The notes beneath the pieces are model-generated. The model ran no database searches, was not told the origin of the DNA, and worked only from the letters and a program-made list of their open reading frames with translations. This document shows positions 32,553 through 41,442 of a stretch of DNA of 64,000 bases, piece after piece. Numbering within the stretch: position 1 is the stretch's first letter; the number at the start of each line of letters is the position of its first letter. The position numbers and the translations under genes are program-made. The stretch is from Furfurilactobacillus entadae (GTDB taxonomy: Bacteria > Bacillota > Bacilli > Lactobacillales > Lactobacillaceae), in the NCBI RefSeq assembly GCF_045862745.1, contig NZ_BQXN01000002.1, forward strand, positions 62,001 through 126,000, in the 5' to 3' direction.

Positions 32553-33311
32553 ATGCCATTATTCCATCGACGGAAAAAATTATCAGAAGACACCATGATC
32601 AACGGGGCTAAAATGATCACTGCCATTCATCCGAAGGCGGTCGTTTCAGAACAGTTTCGGACCATTCGCACGAACATTGAGTTTGCCTCGATTGACCAGC
32701 CAATTAAGACGTTGATGTTTACATCACCCGATGCCAGTGAGGGAAAGTCGACCGTTTCTGTGAACGTGGCCGTTACGTGGGCGCAACAAGGGCGAAAGGT
32801 TCTCTTTGTGGACGCTGATCTACGCCGACCAACAGTTCACTCAACGTTTGGGTTGCAAAATAACCGGGGGTTAACGACGTTGTTAACGCAAAATTCGGTT
32901 GAAACATTTGCAGACTTTGTTCAACCCAGCCCAATTCAGAACCTCTTTTTGATCACGAGTGGGCCAATTCCACCGAATCCCGCAGAACTATTGAATTCAC
33001 AACGAATGAATCATTTCATTGAGGTGGCAAAACGTGACTACGACATGGTCGTCTTCGACGTGCCACCAATGGTAACCGTAACGGACGCTCAGCTTTTAGC
33101 TGCCAAGTTAGATGGTGTCGTGCTGGTTGTCCGGTTTGGGGTAACGAACAAGATTGCATTAGCCCGAACAAAGGAACTGCTCGACCTCGCCCACGCAAAC
33201 ATTTTGGGCTACGTGATGAATGACGCCAATGGGGACGCCGAAGGAAGCGGTTATGGGTATGGTTACGGCTATGGCTACGGTTATGGTAAGACGGACGAGA
33301 AAGAGGGCTAA
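32553..33311 (+). CDS. wze: Tyrosine-protein kinase (Wze/CpsD, BY-kinase)
   Basis: A 252-residue bacterial tyrosine kinase. Walker A is SEGKSTVSVN (about residues 60-69), Walker A' is VLFVDADLRRP, and Walker B is DMVVFDVPP. The C-terminus carries a repetitive cluster GYGYGYGYGYGYGYG just before the end, the autophosphorylation tail. Phosphorylation of this tail tunes chain length with Wzd and is reversed by Wzb. ATG 32553 follows AAGGAGG. Confidence 0.93.
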   Translation: MPLFHRRKKLSEDTMINGAKMITAIHPKAVVSEQFRTIRTNIEFASIDQPIKTLMFTSPDASEGKSTVSVNVAVTWAQQGRKVLFVDADLRRPTVHSTFGLQNNRGLTTLLTQNSVETFADFVQPSPIQNLFLITSGPIPPNPAELLNSQRMNHFIEVAKRDYDMVVFDVPPMVTVTDAQLLAAKLDGVVLVVRFGVTNKIALARTKELLDLAHANILGYVMNDANGDAEGSGYGYGYGYGYGYGKTDEKEG

Positions 33312-33313
33312 GG

Positions 33314-34090
33314 ATGCCAGTTGTTGACTTGCATTGTCATTTATTACCGCAGTTAGATGACGGTTCTAAGAGCATGGCCATTTCATTGGAATTGGCTATG
33401 GCGGCTGTGGAAAACGGGGTAACGCATGCGTTATTAACGCCCCATCATATGAATGGCGTTTACACAAACCATAAAGCAGCCGTGCAGCAAGCAACGCGCG
33501 CTTTTGCAGATCAATTAGCGCTTAACGGCATTGACCTAAAAGTTTTTGCTGGTCAGGAAGTGCGGATTAACGGGGACCTGCTAACGGCGATTAAGAACGA
33601 CGACATCTTGTATGCGGATGAGGGCAATCACTATTTAATGTTGGAATTTCCCGACAATGATGTGCCGCACTACACTCGCGAACTGTTGTATAACGTGCAA
33701 CAACAGGGAATCACGCCGGTCATCGTGCATCCCGAACGCAACGCAGCCATTTTGGCCAACCCAACGTTACTGTTTGACCTTGTGAATCAGGGGTGTTTGG
33801 CCCAGTTAACGGCTAGCAGTTACGTGGGGACGTTTGGCAAAAAGGTTGCGACGTTCAGTCGCCAACTGATCGAGGCGGGTCAGGTGAATGTCCTAGCTTC
33901 GGATGCCCACCATTTGCCTGGGCGAAAGTATGAAATGCGCCAAGCCTTTCAGCAACTGGAAAAAGACTTTGGCAAAAACCGGGCCCAACTCTTTGAAAAG
34001 AGTGCCGAAAACATTTTAAACGGTGCGCCCGTTGAAACGGTGGGGATTAAACCGCTTCAAACAAAGCGGCGGTTGTTTGGTTTGTTTTAG
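33314..34090 (+). CDS. wzb: Tyrosine-protein phosphatase (Wzb/CpsB, PHP family)
   Basis: A 258-residue manganese-dependent phosphatase. Metal-binding histidines are in VDLHCHLLPQLDDG at the N-terminus, TPHHMNG, VIVHPERN and ASDAHHLPGR. It removes phosphate from the tyrosine tail of Wze. It starts two bases after the wze stop. A strong terminator follows. Confidence 0.94.
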   Translation: MPVVDLHCHLLPQLDDGSKSMAISLELAMAAVENGVTHALLTPHHMNGVYTNHKAAVQQATRAFADQLALNGIDLKVFAGQEVRINGDLLTAIKNDDILYADEGNHYLMLEFPDNDVPHYTRELLYNVQQQGITPVIVHPERNAAILANPTLLFDLVNQGCLAQLTASSYVGTFGKKVATFSRQLIEAGQVNVLASDAHHLPGRKYEMRQAFQQLEKDFGKNRAQLFEKSAENILNGAPVETVGIKPLQTKRRLFGLF

Positions 34091-34104
34091 ATTGATCGCA
34101 CCAT

Positions 34105-34137
34105 AAAAAGCTTACGGAAAATTTCCGTAAGCTTTTT
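34105..34137 (+). terminator. Terminator of wzd-wze-wzb
   Basis: A near-perfect palindrome: AAAAAGCTTACGGAAA (34105-34120) with TTTCCGTAAGCTTTTT (34122-34137). Confidence 0.85.
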
Positions 34138-34258
34138 ATTTTGGGCGTGGTGACAGGCAATTACGGTGAATTATTTTAATGAAGCGCTCGCTTTGCGTTA
34201 GACATGGTTCGCGTTCTAAAGTACAATTAACTCATTGAAACTAAGGGAGTTAAGAATT

Positions 34259-34915
34259 GTGGAGACAGGCGCATTTATTACTTTTGAGGGGCCCGATGGG
34301 GCTGGAAAAACCAGTGTTTTGAGTGCGCTGATTGAAGAATACACGAGTCAATTGGGGTCACGGTTGGTCTCAACGCGTGAACCTGGGGGCAACCGAATTT
34401 CTGAAGCCATTCGGGCAATCATCATGGACACCACAAATGTGGACATGGACGCCCGGACAGAAGCGTTGTTATTTGCAGCGGCACGGCGCCAGCACCTCGT
34501 TCAGACGGTGCAACCGGCGCTCGCGTCAGGCAAGATTGTTTTTTCAGATCGGTATGTTGATAGCTCCATTGCGTATCAAGGGGCGGGCCGTGAAATTGGA
34601 ACGACGGCTGTTGCCGAGATGAACTTGTTTGCCACGGCGGGATTTACGCCAGACCTAACCATTTACTTCGACATTCCGTCAGAGGTGGGGCTGGCCCGGA
34701 TTCACGATTATCGTGCAGACCAGGTCAACCGGTTAGATAATGAAGCACTATCCTTCCATCGCCGGGTGCGAGCCGCATATTTGCAACTTGCCCAGCAGGA
34801 ACCAGAGCGGATTGTCACGATTGACGCAAATCAACCATTAGAAGCAGTTGTTGAAGATGTTAAGCAGACGTTGGCACAACGCTTGCCACAACAGTTTGGT
34901 TTATCTGAAGACTAG
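34259..34915 (+). CDS. tmk: Thymidylate kinase
   Basis: A 218-residue dTMP kinase with P-loop FEGPDGAGKTS near the N-terminus, the DR(Y) motif FSDRYVDSSIAYQGAGR and a LID region. The preferred start is GTG 34259, nine bases after AAGGGAG (34243-34249); the TTG at 34235 lies before that site and is unlikely. Heads the conserved tmk-darA-holB-yabA-rsmI series. Confidence 0.94.
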   Translation: METGAFITFEGPDGAGKTSVLSALIEEYTSQLGSRLVSTREPGGNRISEAIRAIIMDTTNVDMDARTEALLFAAARRQHLVQTVQPALASGKIVFSDRYVDSSIAYQGAGREIGTTAVAEMNLFATAGFTPDLTIYFDIPSEVGLARIHDYRADQVNRLDNEALSFHRRVRAAYLQLAQQEPERIVTIDANQPLEAVVEDVKQTLAQRLPQQFGLSED

Positions 34916-34932
34916 AAAAGGGAGTGGTTCAC

Positions 34933-35262
34933 ATGAAAATGATCGTTGCGATTGTTCAGGATAAGGACAGTAACCGGCTGAGTAATCAGTTTATTGAACA
35001 AAACATTCGGGCAACAAAGTTATCATCAACTGGGGGATTCTTACGCTCTGGTAACAGCACCTTTTTAATTGGGATCGATGATGACCGGGTGGATGAAGTG
35101 CTGGCTTTAATTAAAGAAACGTCACACACGCGCGAGCAGTTCATGACGCCGCCCGTGAATATGGATGTATCGATGGACCAAACGGCGTCGTATCCCGTTG
35201 AAGTCACGGTGGGTGGCGCAACCTGTTTTGTGCTACCCGTGGACGCATTTCACCAGTTTTAA
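34933..35262 (+). CDS. darA: Cyclic di-AMP receptor protein DarA (PstA/YaaQ family)
   Basis: A 109-residue PII-like protein (MKMIVAIVQDKDSNRLSNQFI, TKLSSTGGFLRSGNSTFLIGIDD) that binds c-di-AMP as a trimer. The N and GGF residues of the binding site are visible. ATG 34933 follows GGGAG. It is a second potential c-di-AMP link in the window besides KimA, whose activity is c-di-AMP-controlled in B. subtilis. Confidence 0.94.
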   Translation: MKMIVAIVQDKDSNRLSNQFIEQNIRATKLSSTGGFLRSGNSTFLIGIDDDRVDEVLALIKETSHTREQFMTPPVNMDVSMDQTASYPVEVTVGGATCFVLPVDAFHQF

Positions 35263-35296
35263 CGTTAACGCAGAAGTAATAAGGTGACAGTGAGGC

Positions 35297-36325
35297 ATGA
35301 TGGCAACAACAAACGAACTTTTATTAAATGCTGAGCACCGACAACCGGTGTTTGTTCAGCATTTTCAACATGTAATTGAACAGGGCGAACTTGCACATGC
35401 TTATCTGTTCGCTGGCCCAGCTGGAAGTGGTAAGGAGGAGCTCGCAATGTGGATTGCGATGCGCCTTTTTTGTAACCGCGTGACGGACGGACAACCTTGC
35501 GGTGAATGTGAAGAGTGCCTGCGGATCAGTCAACATGAGCACCCAGACGTTTTGGTCGTGGAACCAGACGGTCAGTCCATCAAGGTTGACCAGGTCCGGT
35601 TGCTCAAAACGGAGTTCACAAAGAGTGGTGTGGAAGGTAATCAGAAGGTGTTTATCGTTGCCGGCGCAGAAACAATGACGGCGAGTGCAGCCAATAGTTT
35701 ACTGAAATTTTTAGAGGAACCAAGTGGGACCGTTACGGCAATTTTACTGACGACCAACTTGAACCTCATTTTACCGACAGTCGTTTCTCGGACCCAAGAG
35801 TTGGAAATGCGACCGCTCGCACCGATGGAATTACAGACCCAGTTAGCGGCGGTCGGGGTGAGTCCTAGTTTGTTACCGTTGACGATGCGGTTAACGAACA
35901 GTGCCGAACAGGCCCAGAAATGGCTAACGGATGATTGGCTTGGTCAGGCGGCTAATGCGACCTGGCAGTGGCTGGCTCATGTCTTAAAACCAGATCTCCA
36001 TGCGTTTCCACTGGTGGCGACCGACATTATGCCACTGGCAAAGGATCGGGGCCACCAGCGGTTATTATTGGACATGATCATTGCGGCATTGCGTGACGCA
36101 CTGCTGATCAGCCAACCAGCGGTGACGGAATCTGTCACGATGAGTTTCCCCAGCCACCGCGCGGAGTTAGCGACATTGACGGCGAATTATACGCAAAATC
36201 AACTCGTCGAAATGACTGATTTGGGGTTACAATCAAAGCAGCAATTAGAACGAAACGTTAGCTTTGAAAACACGGTTGAGGCGCTAACGTTACAAATTAT
36301 TGATGGCTTGACCGTGGCGCAATAG
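35297..36325 (+). CDS. holB: DNA polymerase III delta' subunit
   Basis: A 342-residue clamp-loader subunit. The degenerate P-loop AGPAGSGKEEL, zinc cysteines CNRVTDGQPCGECEEC and the SRTQELEM motif are visible. It works with DnaX (encoded at 28.4 kb) to load the sliding clamp. It starts with ATGATG at 35297; AAGGTGA lies 9 bases upstream. Confidence 0.94.
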   Translation: MMATTNELLLNAEHRQPVFVQHFQHVIEQGELAHAYLFAGPAGSGKEELAMWIAMRLFCNRVTDGQPCGECEECLRISQHEHPDVLVVEPDGQSIKVDQVRLLKTEFTKSGVEGNQKVFIVAGAETMTASAANSLLKFLEEPSGTVTAILLTTNLNLILPTVVSRTQELEMRPLAPMELQTQLAAVGVSPSLLPLTMRLTNSAEQAQKWLTDDWLGQAANATWQWLAHVLKPDLHAFPLVATDIMPLAKDRGHQRLLLDMIIAALRDALLISQPAVTESVTMSFPSHRAELATLTANYTQNQLVEMTDLGLQSKQQLERNVSFENTVEALTLQIIDGLTVAQ

Positions 36326-36361
36326 ATGAACAATGGTTTGAAAATTGGTGGAGGTGTAGTG

Positions 36362-36712
36362 GTGGATAAACGACAAGCACTGCTGAGTGATTTCGATCAC
36401 TTAGAAGAACAAACAGACGCCATTTTGGCACAATTAACGGCATTGAAGGCACAGGTGACGGCGTTGTCTGAGGAAAACGCTGAACTAACTGTGGAAAACC
36501 AACACCTACGAGAATTACTGAGTGAAAATGGGATCGATGGCGACGATGAACAACGGTTATCAAAGTCACTTCAAAACCTTGAACGCTTGTATGCCGCTGG
36601 CTTTCACGTGTGTCGTGAATTTTACGGCCAACGCCGTGAAGCGGATGACTCGTGTGCCTTTTGTTTAGAGTTGATCTACGGTGAGCGTGAGCGCACTAAC
36701 AAAGCTAGTTAA
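36362..36712 (+). CDS. yabA: DNA replication initiation control protein YabA
   Basis: A 116-residue protein with an N-terminal coiled coil (about residues 1-60, EEQTDAILAQLTALKAQVTALSEENAELTVE) and a C-terminal zinc site (HVCREFYG...DSCAFC). It binds DnaA and the clamp and restrains re-initiation. GTG 36362 is chosen because GGAGGT (36350-36355) lies six bases before and the family starts MDKR; an in-frame ATG at 36326 lacks a site. Confidence 0.93.
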   Translation: MDKRQALLSDFDHLEEQTDAILAQLTALKAQVTALSEENAELTVENQHLRELLSENGIDGDDEQRLSKSLQNLERLYAAGFHVCREFYGQRREADDSCAFCLELIYGERERTNKAS

Positions 36713-36732
36713 GGGTGAGTGAAGAAGACATC

Positions 36733-37623
36733 ATGACGATTACCAGCCAACAAAGTTTTGCAAACCACACTGTGGGGACGTTGTACTTAGTGCCCACGCC
36801 GATTGGCAATTTGCAGGACATGACCTACCGCGCCGTCCAAACGCTACAAGATGTTGATCTAATTGCGGCGGAGGACACGCGCAACACACAAAAATTACTG
36901 AATAATTTTGACATCACCACCAAGCAAATCAGTTTTCACGAGCACAACACACAGGAACGCATTCCTGAATTAGTGGCGCGATTGCAGGCAGGTACGACCA
37001 TCGCGCAGGTCAGTGACGCCGGGATGCCATCCATTAGTGACCCCGGGTCTGAGCTGGTTGCCGCTGCTGTTCAAGCAAGCATTCCGGTCGTGCCACTACC
37101 AGGCGCTAATGCCGGTGTGACCGCGTTGATTGCTAGTGGCCTAGTGCCCCAACCCTTTTATTTTTACGGCTTTTTGAACCGTAAACTAAAGGAACAGCGT
37201 GAGGAGCTCAGCGCGTTAGCGAAGCATGAAGAAACGGTGATCTTGTACGAAGCACCGCACCGTCTCCTTAAAACCCTCGTTGCGATTGAAGCTGCGGTGG
37301 GCCCTGACCGTCAACTGGTGTTATGCCGGGAATTGACGAAAAAGTTTGAAGAATTTATTCGGGGCACCGCTGCTGAAGTGGTGGCATGGGCCCGCGACAA
37401 CCAGATTCGTGGCGAATTTGTCGTTTTGATCGGCGGGGCGGAGCATGTTGAAGCCGTTGAAGTTGATCCATTGCTGGCATTGACCGTTGATGCGCACGTC
37501 ACGGCGTTGATCAATCAAGGTGCAAAACCAAATGATGCCATTAAAGCTGTTGCAAAAACACGGGGGTTAAAGAAGCAGGCCGTCTACGCAACGTATCATC
37601 ATTTAAATGAGGTGGATGAATGA
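36733..37623 (+). CDS. rsmI: 16S rRNA (cytidine-1402-2'-O)-methyltransferase RsmI
   Basis: A 296-residue tetrapyrrole-methylase-fold enzyme. The signature LYLVPTPIGNLQDMTYRA and the downstream AAEDTRNTQKLL, SDAGMPSISDPG and PLPGANAG loops are diagnostic. ATG 36733 is preferred to GTG 36715, whose only AAGG directly abuts it. The stop overlaps the next start (ATGA). Confidence 0.94.
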   Translation: MTITSQQSFANHTVGTLYLVPTPIGNLQDMTYRAVQTLQDVDLIAAEDTRNTQKLLNNFDITTKQISFHEHNTQERIPELVARLQAGTTIAQVSDAGMPSISDPGSELVAAAVQASIPVVPLPGANAGVTALIASGLVPQPFYFYGFLNRKLKEQREELSALAKHEETVILYEAPHRLLKTLVAIEAAVGPDRQLVLCRELTKKFEEFIRGTAAEVVAWARDNQIRGEFVVLIGGAEHVEAVEVDPLLALTVDAHVTALINQGAKPNDAIKAVAKTRGLKKQAVYATYHHLNEVDE

Positions 37624-38387
37624 CTGAACCACGGTGGTACGAAGCACCACATAAAATTGAATACTATGAAACAGACCTGACGGGGCAGACAACGCTGGCC
37701 ATGTTGATCAACATGTTGGTACTCACGTCGTATGATCAAGCCGATCATTTCGGCGTTGGGACGGACTACATGTTGGAAAACGGCCAGGGCTGGGTCATTG
37801 CCCAGTACGAAATCGACGTCACCCGACTACCACGCGATCATGAACGGGTGACACTAGCGACTGAAGCGACGTCTAATAACCGGTACTTTGCTTACCGGCA
37901 GTTCTTTATGCGCGACGAGGCTGGCGAACTGCTGGTTCACGTAAAGTCGATCTGTGTTGTTATGGATCAAGCGGCTCGTAAGATGGTTGCCATTCCGGCA
38001 GCAGCGATCGCGCCGTACGAGTCTGACGAGGTGAAACGGATTCCGCGATTGGCGCGGCCCACAAGCATCGATGAGCAGATGGCCGTGATAAGCCAGCCTT
38101 ACCAAGTGCGCTACTTTGATTTAGACACGAACCATCATGTGAATAACGCCCATTACTTTGACTGGATGATGGACCCCCTCGGTGAGGACTTTTTGACCAC
38201 CCATGCGTTAGCGCATGTTGCGATTCGGTTTGAAAATGAGGTTCGCTACGGTCATGAAATTAAGAGTGTTGTCACAGTGCCCGTCGTTCATGATGATGGC
38301 ACAATCACGACGCTTCACCGTATTGAAGGTGACGGTGAGCGCTACGCCGAGGCAGAGTTTACGTGGCGTGGTGTAAACAAAGATTAA
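37620..38387 (+). CDS. Acyl-ACP thioesterase
   Basis: A 255-residue double-hotdog protein. The N-terminal half has TGQTTLAMLINMLVLTSYDQADHFGVGTDYM, the second QVRYFDLDTNHHVNNAHYFDWMMD with the D-N-H catalytic pattern of FatA-type enzymes. It would release fatty acids from acyl-ACP. It overlaps rsmI by 4 bases, so it shares that operon, an arrangement known in lactobacilli. Confidence 0.88.
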   Translation: MTEPRWYEAPHKIEYYETDLTGQTTLAMLINMLVLTSYDQADHFGVGTDYMLENGQGWVIAQYEIDVTRLPRDHERVTLATEATSNNRYFAYRQFFMRDEAGELLVHVKSICVVMDQAARKMVAIPAAAIAPYESDEVKRIPRLARPTSIDEQMAVISQPYQVRYFDLDTNHHVNNAHYFDWMMDPLGEDFLTTHALAHVAIRFENEVRYGHEIKSVVTVPVVHDDGTITTLHRIEGDGERYAEAEFTWRGVNKD

Positions 38388-38415
38388 GTAACGGTATCAA
38401 TTATTAACGAAAATG

Positions 38416-38443
38416 TTGCGAGAAAGCGTCGCTGTGCTATGCT
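38416..38443 (+). promoter_or_regulatory. Promoter of galE
   Basis: TTGCGA (38416-38421), 16-base spacer, TATGCT (38438-38443) with TG-C before it (extended -10). Confidence 0.65.
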
Positions 38444-38476
38444 TGAAAGCGATAACATAATTGTGGAGGAAATAAA

Positions 38477-39469
38477 ATGTCAATTTTAGTTGCTGGTGGG
38501 GCCGGGTATGTCGGCTCACACATGGTTGATCGGTTGATTGAAAAGGGCCATGACGTGGTTGCTGTGGATAACTTATCCACAGGCCACCGTGCTGCCGTAA
38601 ATGACGCGGCCCATTTTTACGAAGGGGACACGCGTGATCATGACTTTTTAACGCATGTTTTTGAAACAGAACAAATTGATGGCGTGATTCACATGGACGC
38701 ATTTTCCATCGTGCCAGAATCCATGAAGGATCCGTTAAAGTACTTCGATAACAACGTTAGTGGCATGATCACATTACTTGAAGTGATGCATGAACAAGGC
38801 TGTACCCGAATGGTCTTCTCATCCACAGCGGCAACCTATGGTGTGCCAGAGCGGATTCCAATTCATGAAGATGACCACAAGGAACCAATCAACCCATATG
38901 GTGAAAGTAAGTTGATCATGGAACACATGATTCGTTGGTGTGATGAAGCTTACGGTATTAAGTGGGTTGCACTGCGTTACTTTAACGCAGCTGGTGCAAA
39001 GGCCGATGGTTCAATTGGGGAAGATCACCACCCAGAAACCCACTTGTTACCCATCATTTTGCAAACGGCACTTGGCGAACGTGACCACATTGATATGTTT
39101 GGTGATGATTACGACACACCAGATGGGACAAACGTTCGTGACTATGTCCACATTTTAGACTTAGCGGATGCGCACATCTTGGCGCTGGACTACTTGGCTG
39201 ACGGCAACACCAGCCGGGCATTTAACCTTGGTTCATCGACTGGTTTCTCAGTGAAACAAATGGTGGAAGCTGCCCGTGAAGTAACTGGCAAACCAATTCC
39301 TGCTAAAATTGGACCACGGCGTGCCGGTGACCCAGATTCACTGGTCGCTGATTCAACGGATGCCCGTGAAATTTTGGGCTGGCAACCACAATACGATGAT
39401 GTGCACGACATCATCAAGACAGCATGGGCTTGGACCCAAAGCCATCCACATGGTTATGAAGATCGTTAA
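38477..39469 (+). CDS. galE: UDP-glucose 4-epimerase
   Basis: A 330-residue SDR epimerase with GGAGYVGSH (residues 7-15), SSTAATYG and catalytic NPYGESK, and the DGTNVRDYVHILDLADAH segment specific to GalE. It interconverts UDP-glucose and UDP-galactose, feeding galactose use and polysaccharide synthesis. ATG 38477 follows GGAGGA. Monocistronic with its own promoter and terminator. Confidence 0.95.
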   Translation: MSILVAGGAGYVGSHMVDRLIEKGHDVVAVDNLSTGHRAAVNDAAHFYEGDTRDHDFLTHVFETEQIDGVIHMDAFSIVPESMKDPLKYFDNNVSGMITLLEVMHEQGCTRMVFSSTAATYGVPERIPIHEDDHKEPINPYGESKLIMEHMIRWCDEAYGIKWVALRYFNAAGAKADGSIGEDHHPETHLLPIILQTALGERDHIDMFGDDYDTPDGTNVRDYVHILDLADAHILALDYLADGNTSRAFNLGSSTGFSVKQMVEAAREVTGKPIPAKIGPRRAGDPDSLVADSTDAREILGWQPQYDDVHDIIKTAWAWTQSHPHGYEDR

Positions 39470-39487
39470 TCCAATATTCAATTAATC

Positions 39488-39527
39488 AAGTTCACTGATC
39501 ATTTATGATGATCAGTGAACTTTTTTT
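39488..39527 (+). terminator. Terminator of galE
   Basis: AAGTTCACTGATCAT (39488-39502) pairs with ATGATCAGTGAACTT (39508-39522), then T run to 39527. No gene in 39528-39658. Confidence 0.9.
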
Positions 39528-39658
39528 ATTGCCGATGTACTGAACGTAAAGCGGTGACACAACTCGTTAGGATTGAGGATGGCCCTAGGGGTTTTTGTGA
39601 AGATGTGTTAAGATAATGGACGTCTAAACGAACGAAAAAAATGAAAGCCAGGCATGAC

Positions 39659-40384
39659 ATGAAGGTACTTGCATTAGATACATCAAACCGGCCGCTAAGC
39701 GTGGCATTATTAGAAGATGAGACCGTTGTCGGTAAAGTAACGACGGCGACACAGCTTGATCACAGCGTTCAACTGATGTCAGCCATTGCTTCCTTAATGG
39801 CCGACGAGGGCTGGCAACCGACGGACCTTGATCGTGTTGTTGTGGCACAAGGACCTGGTTCTTACACCGGGGTCCGCATTGCCGTCACCACGGCCAAAAC
39901 ATTAGCGGCAACGCTGAACCTAGAATTGGTTGGTGTTTCAAGTCTTGCCGTGCTCGCTGGTGGTGTAGCGCAAGCGTCCAACCAGTTGATTGTTCCCGTG
40001 TTTGATGGTCGGAACACCCAACTTTATGCTGGTGGCTACCGTGTCAAAGAGGGCGAATTAACGAATGTCATTGCTGACCAACATACGAACCTGACCTCAT
40101 GGTTAACGTTGTTGGCTGACCTGAACGAACCTGTTTTACTGGTGGGGGAAACAACCCGTTACCATGATGAAATTGTGAACCAGTTAGGTGACAACGCGTT
40201 GTTTGCGCCAACAGCTGATAATTTACCCGATGCGGGTGTCTTAGGGCAGCTTGGTCAAGCAATCGCACCAGTTGAGAATATTGATAATTTTGTACCGAAA
40301 TATTTGCGGTTATCCCCAGCTGAAGCACAGTGGGCGGCTGCACATCCAGGAGAGACGAACACGAACTATGTTGAAGAAGTGTAA
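39659..40384 (+). CDS. tsaB: tRNA threonylcarbamoyladenosine biosynthesis protein TsaB
   Basis: A 241-residue ASKHA-fold partner of TsaD (MKVLALDTSNRPLSVALLED, VAQGPGSYTGVRIAVTTAKTLA). It is needed for t6A37 formation in ANN-decoding tRNAs. ATG 39659 follows CCAGG; an in-frame ATG at 39641 has no site. It leads the tsaB-rimI-rimI-tsaD operon. Confidence 0.93.
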   Translation: MKVLALDTSNRPLSVALLEDETVVGKVTTATQLDHSVQLMSAIASLMADEGWQPTDLDRVVVAQGPGSYTGVRIAVTTAKTLAATLNLELVGVSSLAVLAGGVAQASNQLIVPVFDGRNTQLYAGGYRVKEGELTNVIADQHTNLTSWLTLLADLNEPVLLVGETTRYHDEIVNQLGDNALFAPTADNLPDAGVLGQLGQAIAPVENIDNFVPKYLRLSPAEAQWAAAHPGETNTNYVEEV

Positions 40385-40967
40385 GGTAACAGTCCAAAAA
40401 TGGTATCAACGGCACTTTGCAAGTGACGTCCGCCAACAGCAAGTGGAAGATCTGGACATTAAAAATCATCGGTTGATGATTCGTGATGTGCAGTACTTTT
40501 TAGGACGTGCACAGTTCCCAGACATTCCAGAAATCGTGGCCGTGGAGCGGGCTGTCTATGATGGCAAAACACCGTGGGATGACCAAGCATTTGCCAATGA
40601 ATTAAAGCGGAAACAAGATCGGTTGTACCTCGTTATTCGTAAGGATGACCAGTTGATTGCCTTTGCGGGGTGCTCCCTTGACCGGCGGCGGAAGGATGCC
40701 CACGTGACGAACATTGCGGTGTTGCCACAATGGCAGAATTCCGGCTTAGGTGAATTTTTATTGCGGACGTTGGTTCGTAAAGCGCGACACATGGGGATGC
40801 ACCAGGTGACGTTGGAGGTGCGTTTGAGCAATACCGGCGCGCAACGTTTATATAAAAAGCTTGGCTTTAAGCAGACGGGAATTAAACGTGGGTACTACTT
40901 TGGTGACCATGAGGATGCCGTTGACATGTTACTTCCGCTAATCAATAGCCACCCAGCAGATGAGTAA
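40368..40967 (+). CDS. rimI: GNAT N-acetyltransferase, RimI-like, with N-terminal extension
   Basis: A 199-residue acetyltransferase. The acetyl-CoA loop is LPQWQNSGLGEFLL; the GNAT core spans about residues 45-190 and the final LEVRLSNTGAQRLYKKLGFKQTGIKRGYY segment is RimI-type. The first ~45 residues are a basic extension (MLKKCKVTVQKWYQRHF) not found in canonical RimI. ATG 40368 overlaps tsaB by 17 bases. It may acetylate S18 or another protein N-terminus; the division of labour with the second copy is unknown. Confidence 0.85.
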   Translation: MLKKCKVTVQKWYQRHFASDVRQQQVEDLDIKNHRLMIRDVQYFLGRAQFPDIPEIVAVERAVYDGKTPWDDQAFANELKRKQDRLYLVIRKDDQLIAFAGCSLDRRRKDAHVTNIAVLPQWQNSGLGEFLLRTLVRKARHMGMHQVTLEVRLSNTGAQRLYKKLGFKQTGIKRGYYFGDHEDAVDMLLPLINSHPADE

Positions 40968-41442
40968 CGTTGTGTGTCGGCCGTTTGAACCGGTTGACAA
41001 ACATAAGGGCGCCCAGCTGATTGAGCAGCTCGCTGCGAGTGCGTACGCGACAGGGGCACCATGGTCACAGACCGTTATTGAACGCGACCTTGGGTTAGCG
41101 ACGAGTGATTACTGGCTGATTGAGCAGGACGGAGAACCGCTGGGGTTTATCAGTGGGAGCCAGGTGCTTGATGAGGCAGAAATCACCAACATTGGCGTTA
41201 GTGCTCAGGCGCAAGGCCGCGGGCTGGGGCGTCAGCTGTTGACCGTGTGGCTACATGCTCATGAATCGGCGCAGGTAATCACACTTGAGGTGCGCGAACA
41301 TAATGACGCTGCCAGGGCGTTGTACCAGCGCCTGGGGTTTCACGCCATTGCGGTACGTCCGAACTACTACAGCGCGCCCAGTGAGAATGCTGTAATCATG
41401 CAACGAAAGGTAAAAGGAGAACATTGTGACGCAGGAACGTGA
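40960..41442 (+). CDS. rimI: Ribosomal-protein-alanine N-acetyltransferase RimI
   Basis: A 160-residue GNAT enzyme. EITNIGVSAQAQGRGLGRQLL carries the acetyl-CoA P-loop and VITLEVREHNDAARALYQRLGFHAIAVRPNYY the RimI C-terminal signature. It overlaps the previous gene by 8 bases and tsaD by 17 bases. This is the canonical RimI by length and motif. Confidence 0.9.
   Translation: MSNVVCRPFEPVDKHKGAQLIEQLAASAYATGAPWSQTVIERDLGLATSDYWLIEQDGEPLGFISGSQVLDEAEITNIGVSAQAQGRGLGRQLLTVWLHAHESAQVITLEVREHNDAARALYQRLGFHAIAVRPNYYSAPSENAVIMQRKVKGEHCDAGT

Noticed and set aside
40368..41442. Recent tandem duplication of rimI
   Set aside because: The two proteins share only the GNAT core and differ in length and sequence; an old arrangement typical of lactobacilli.
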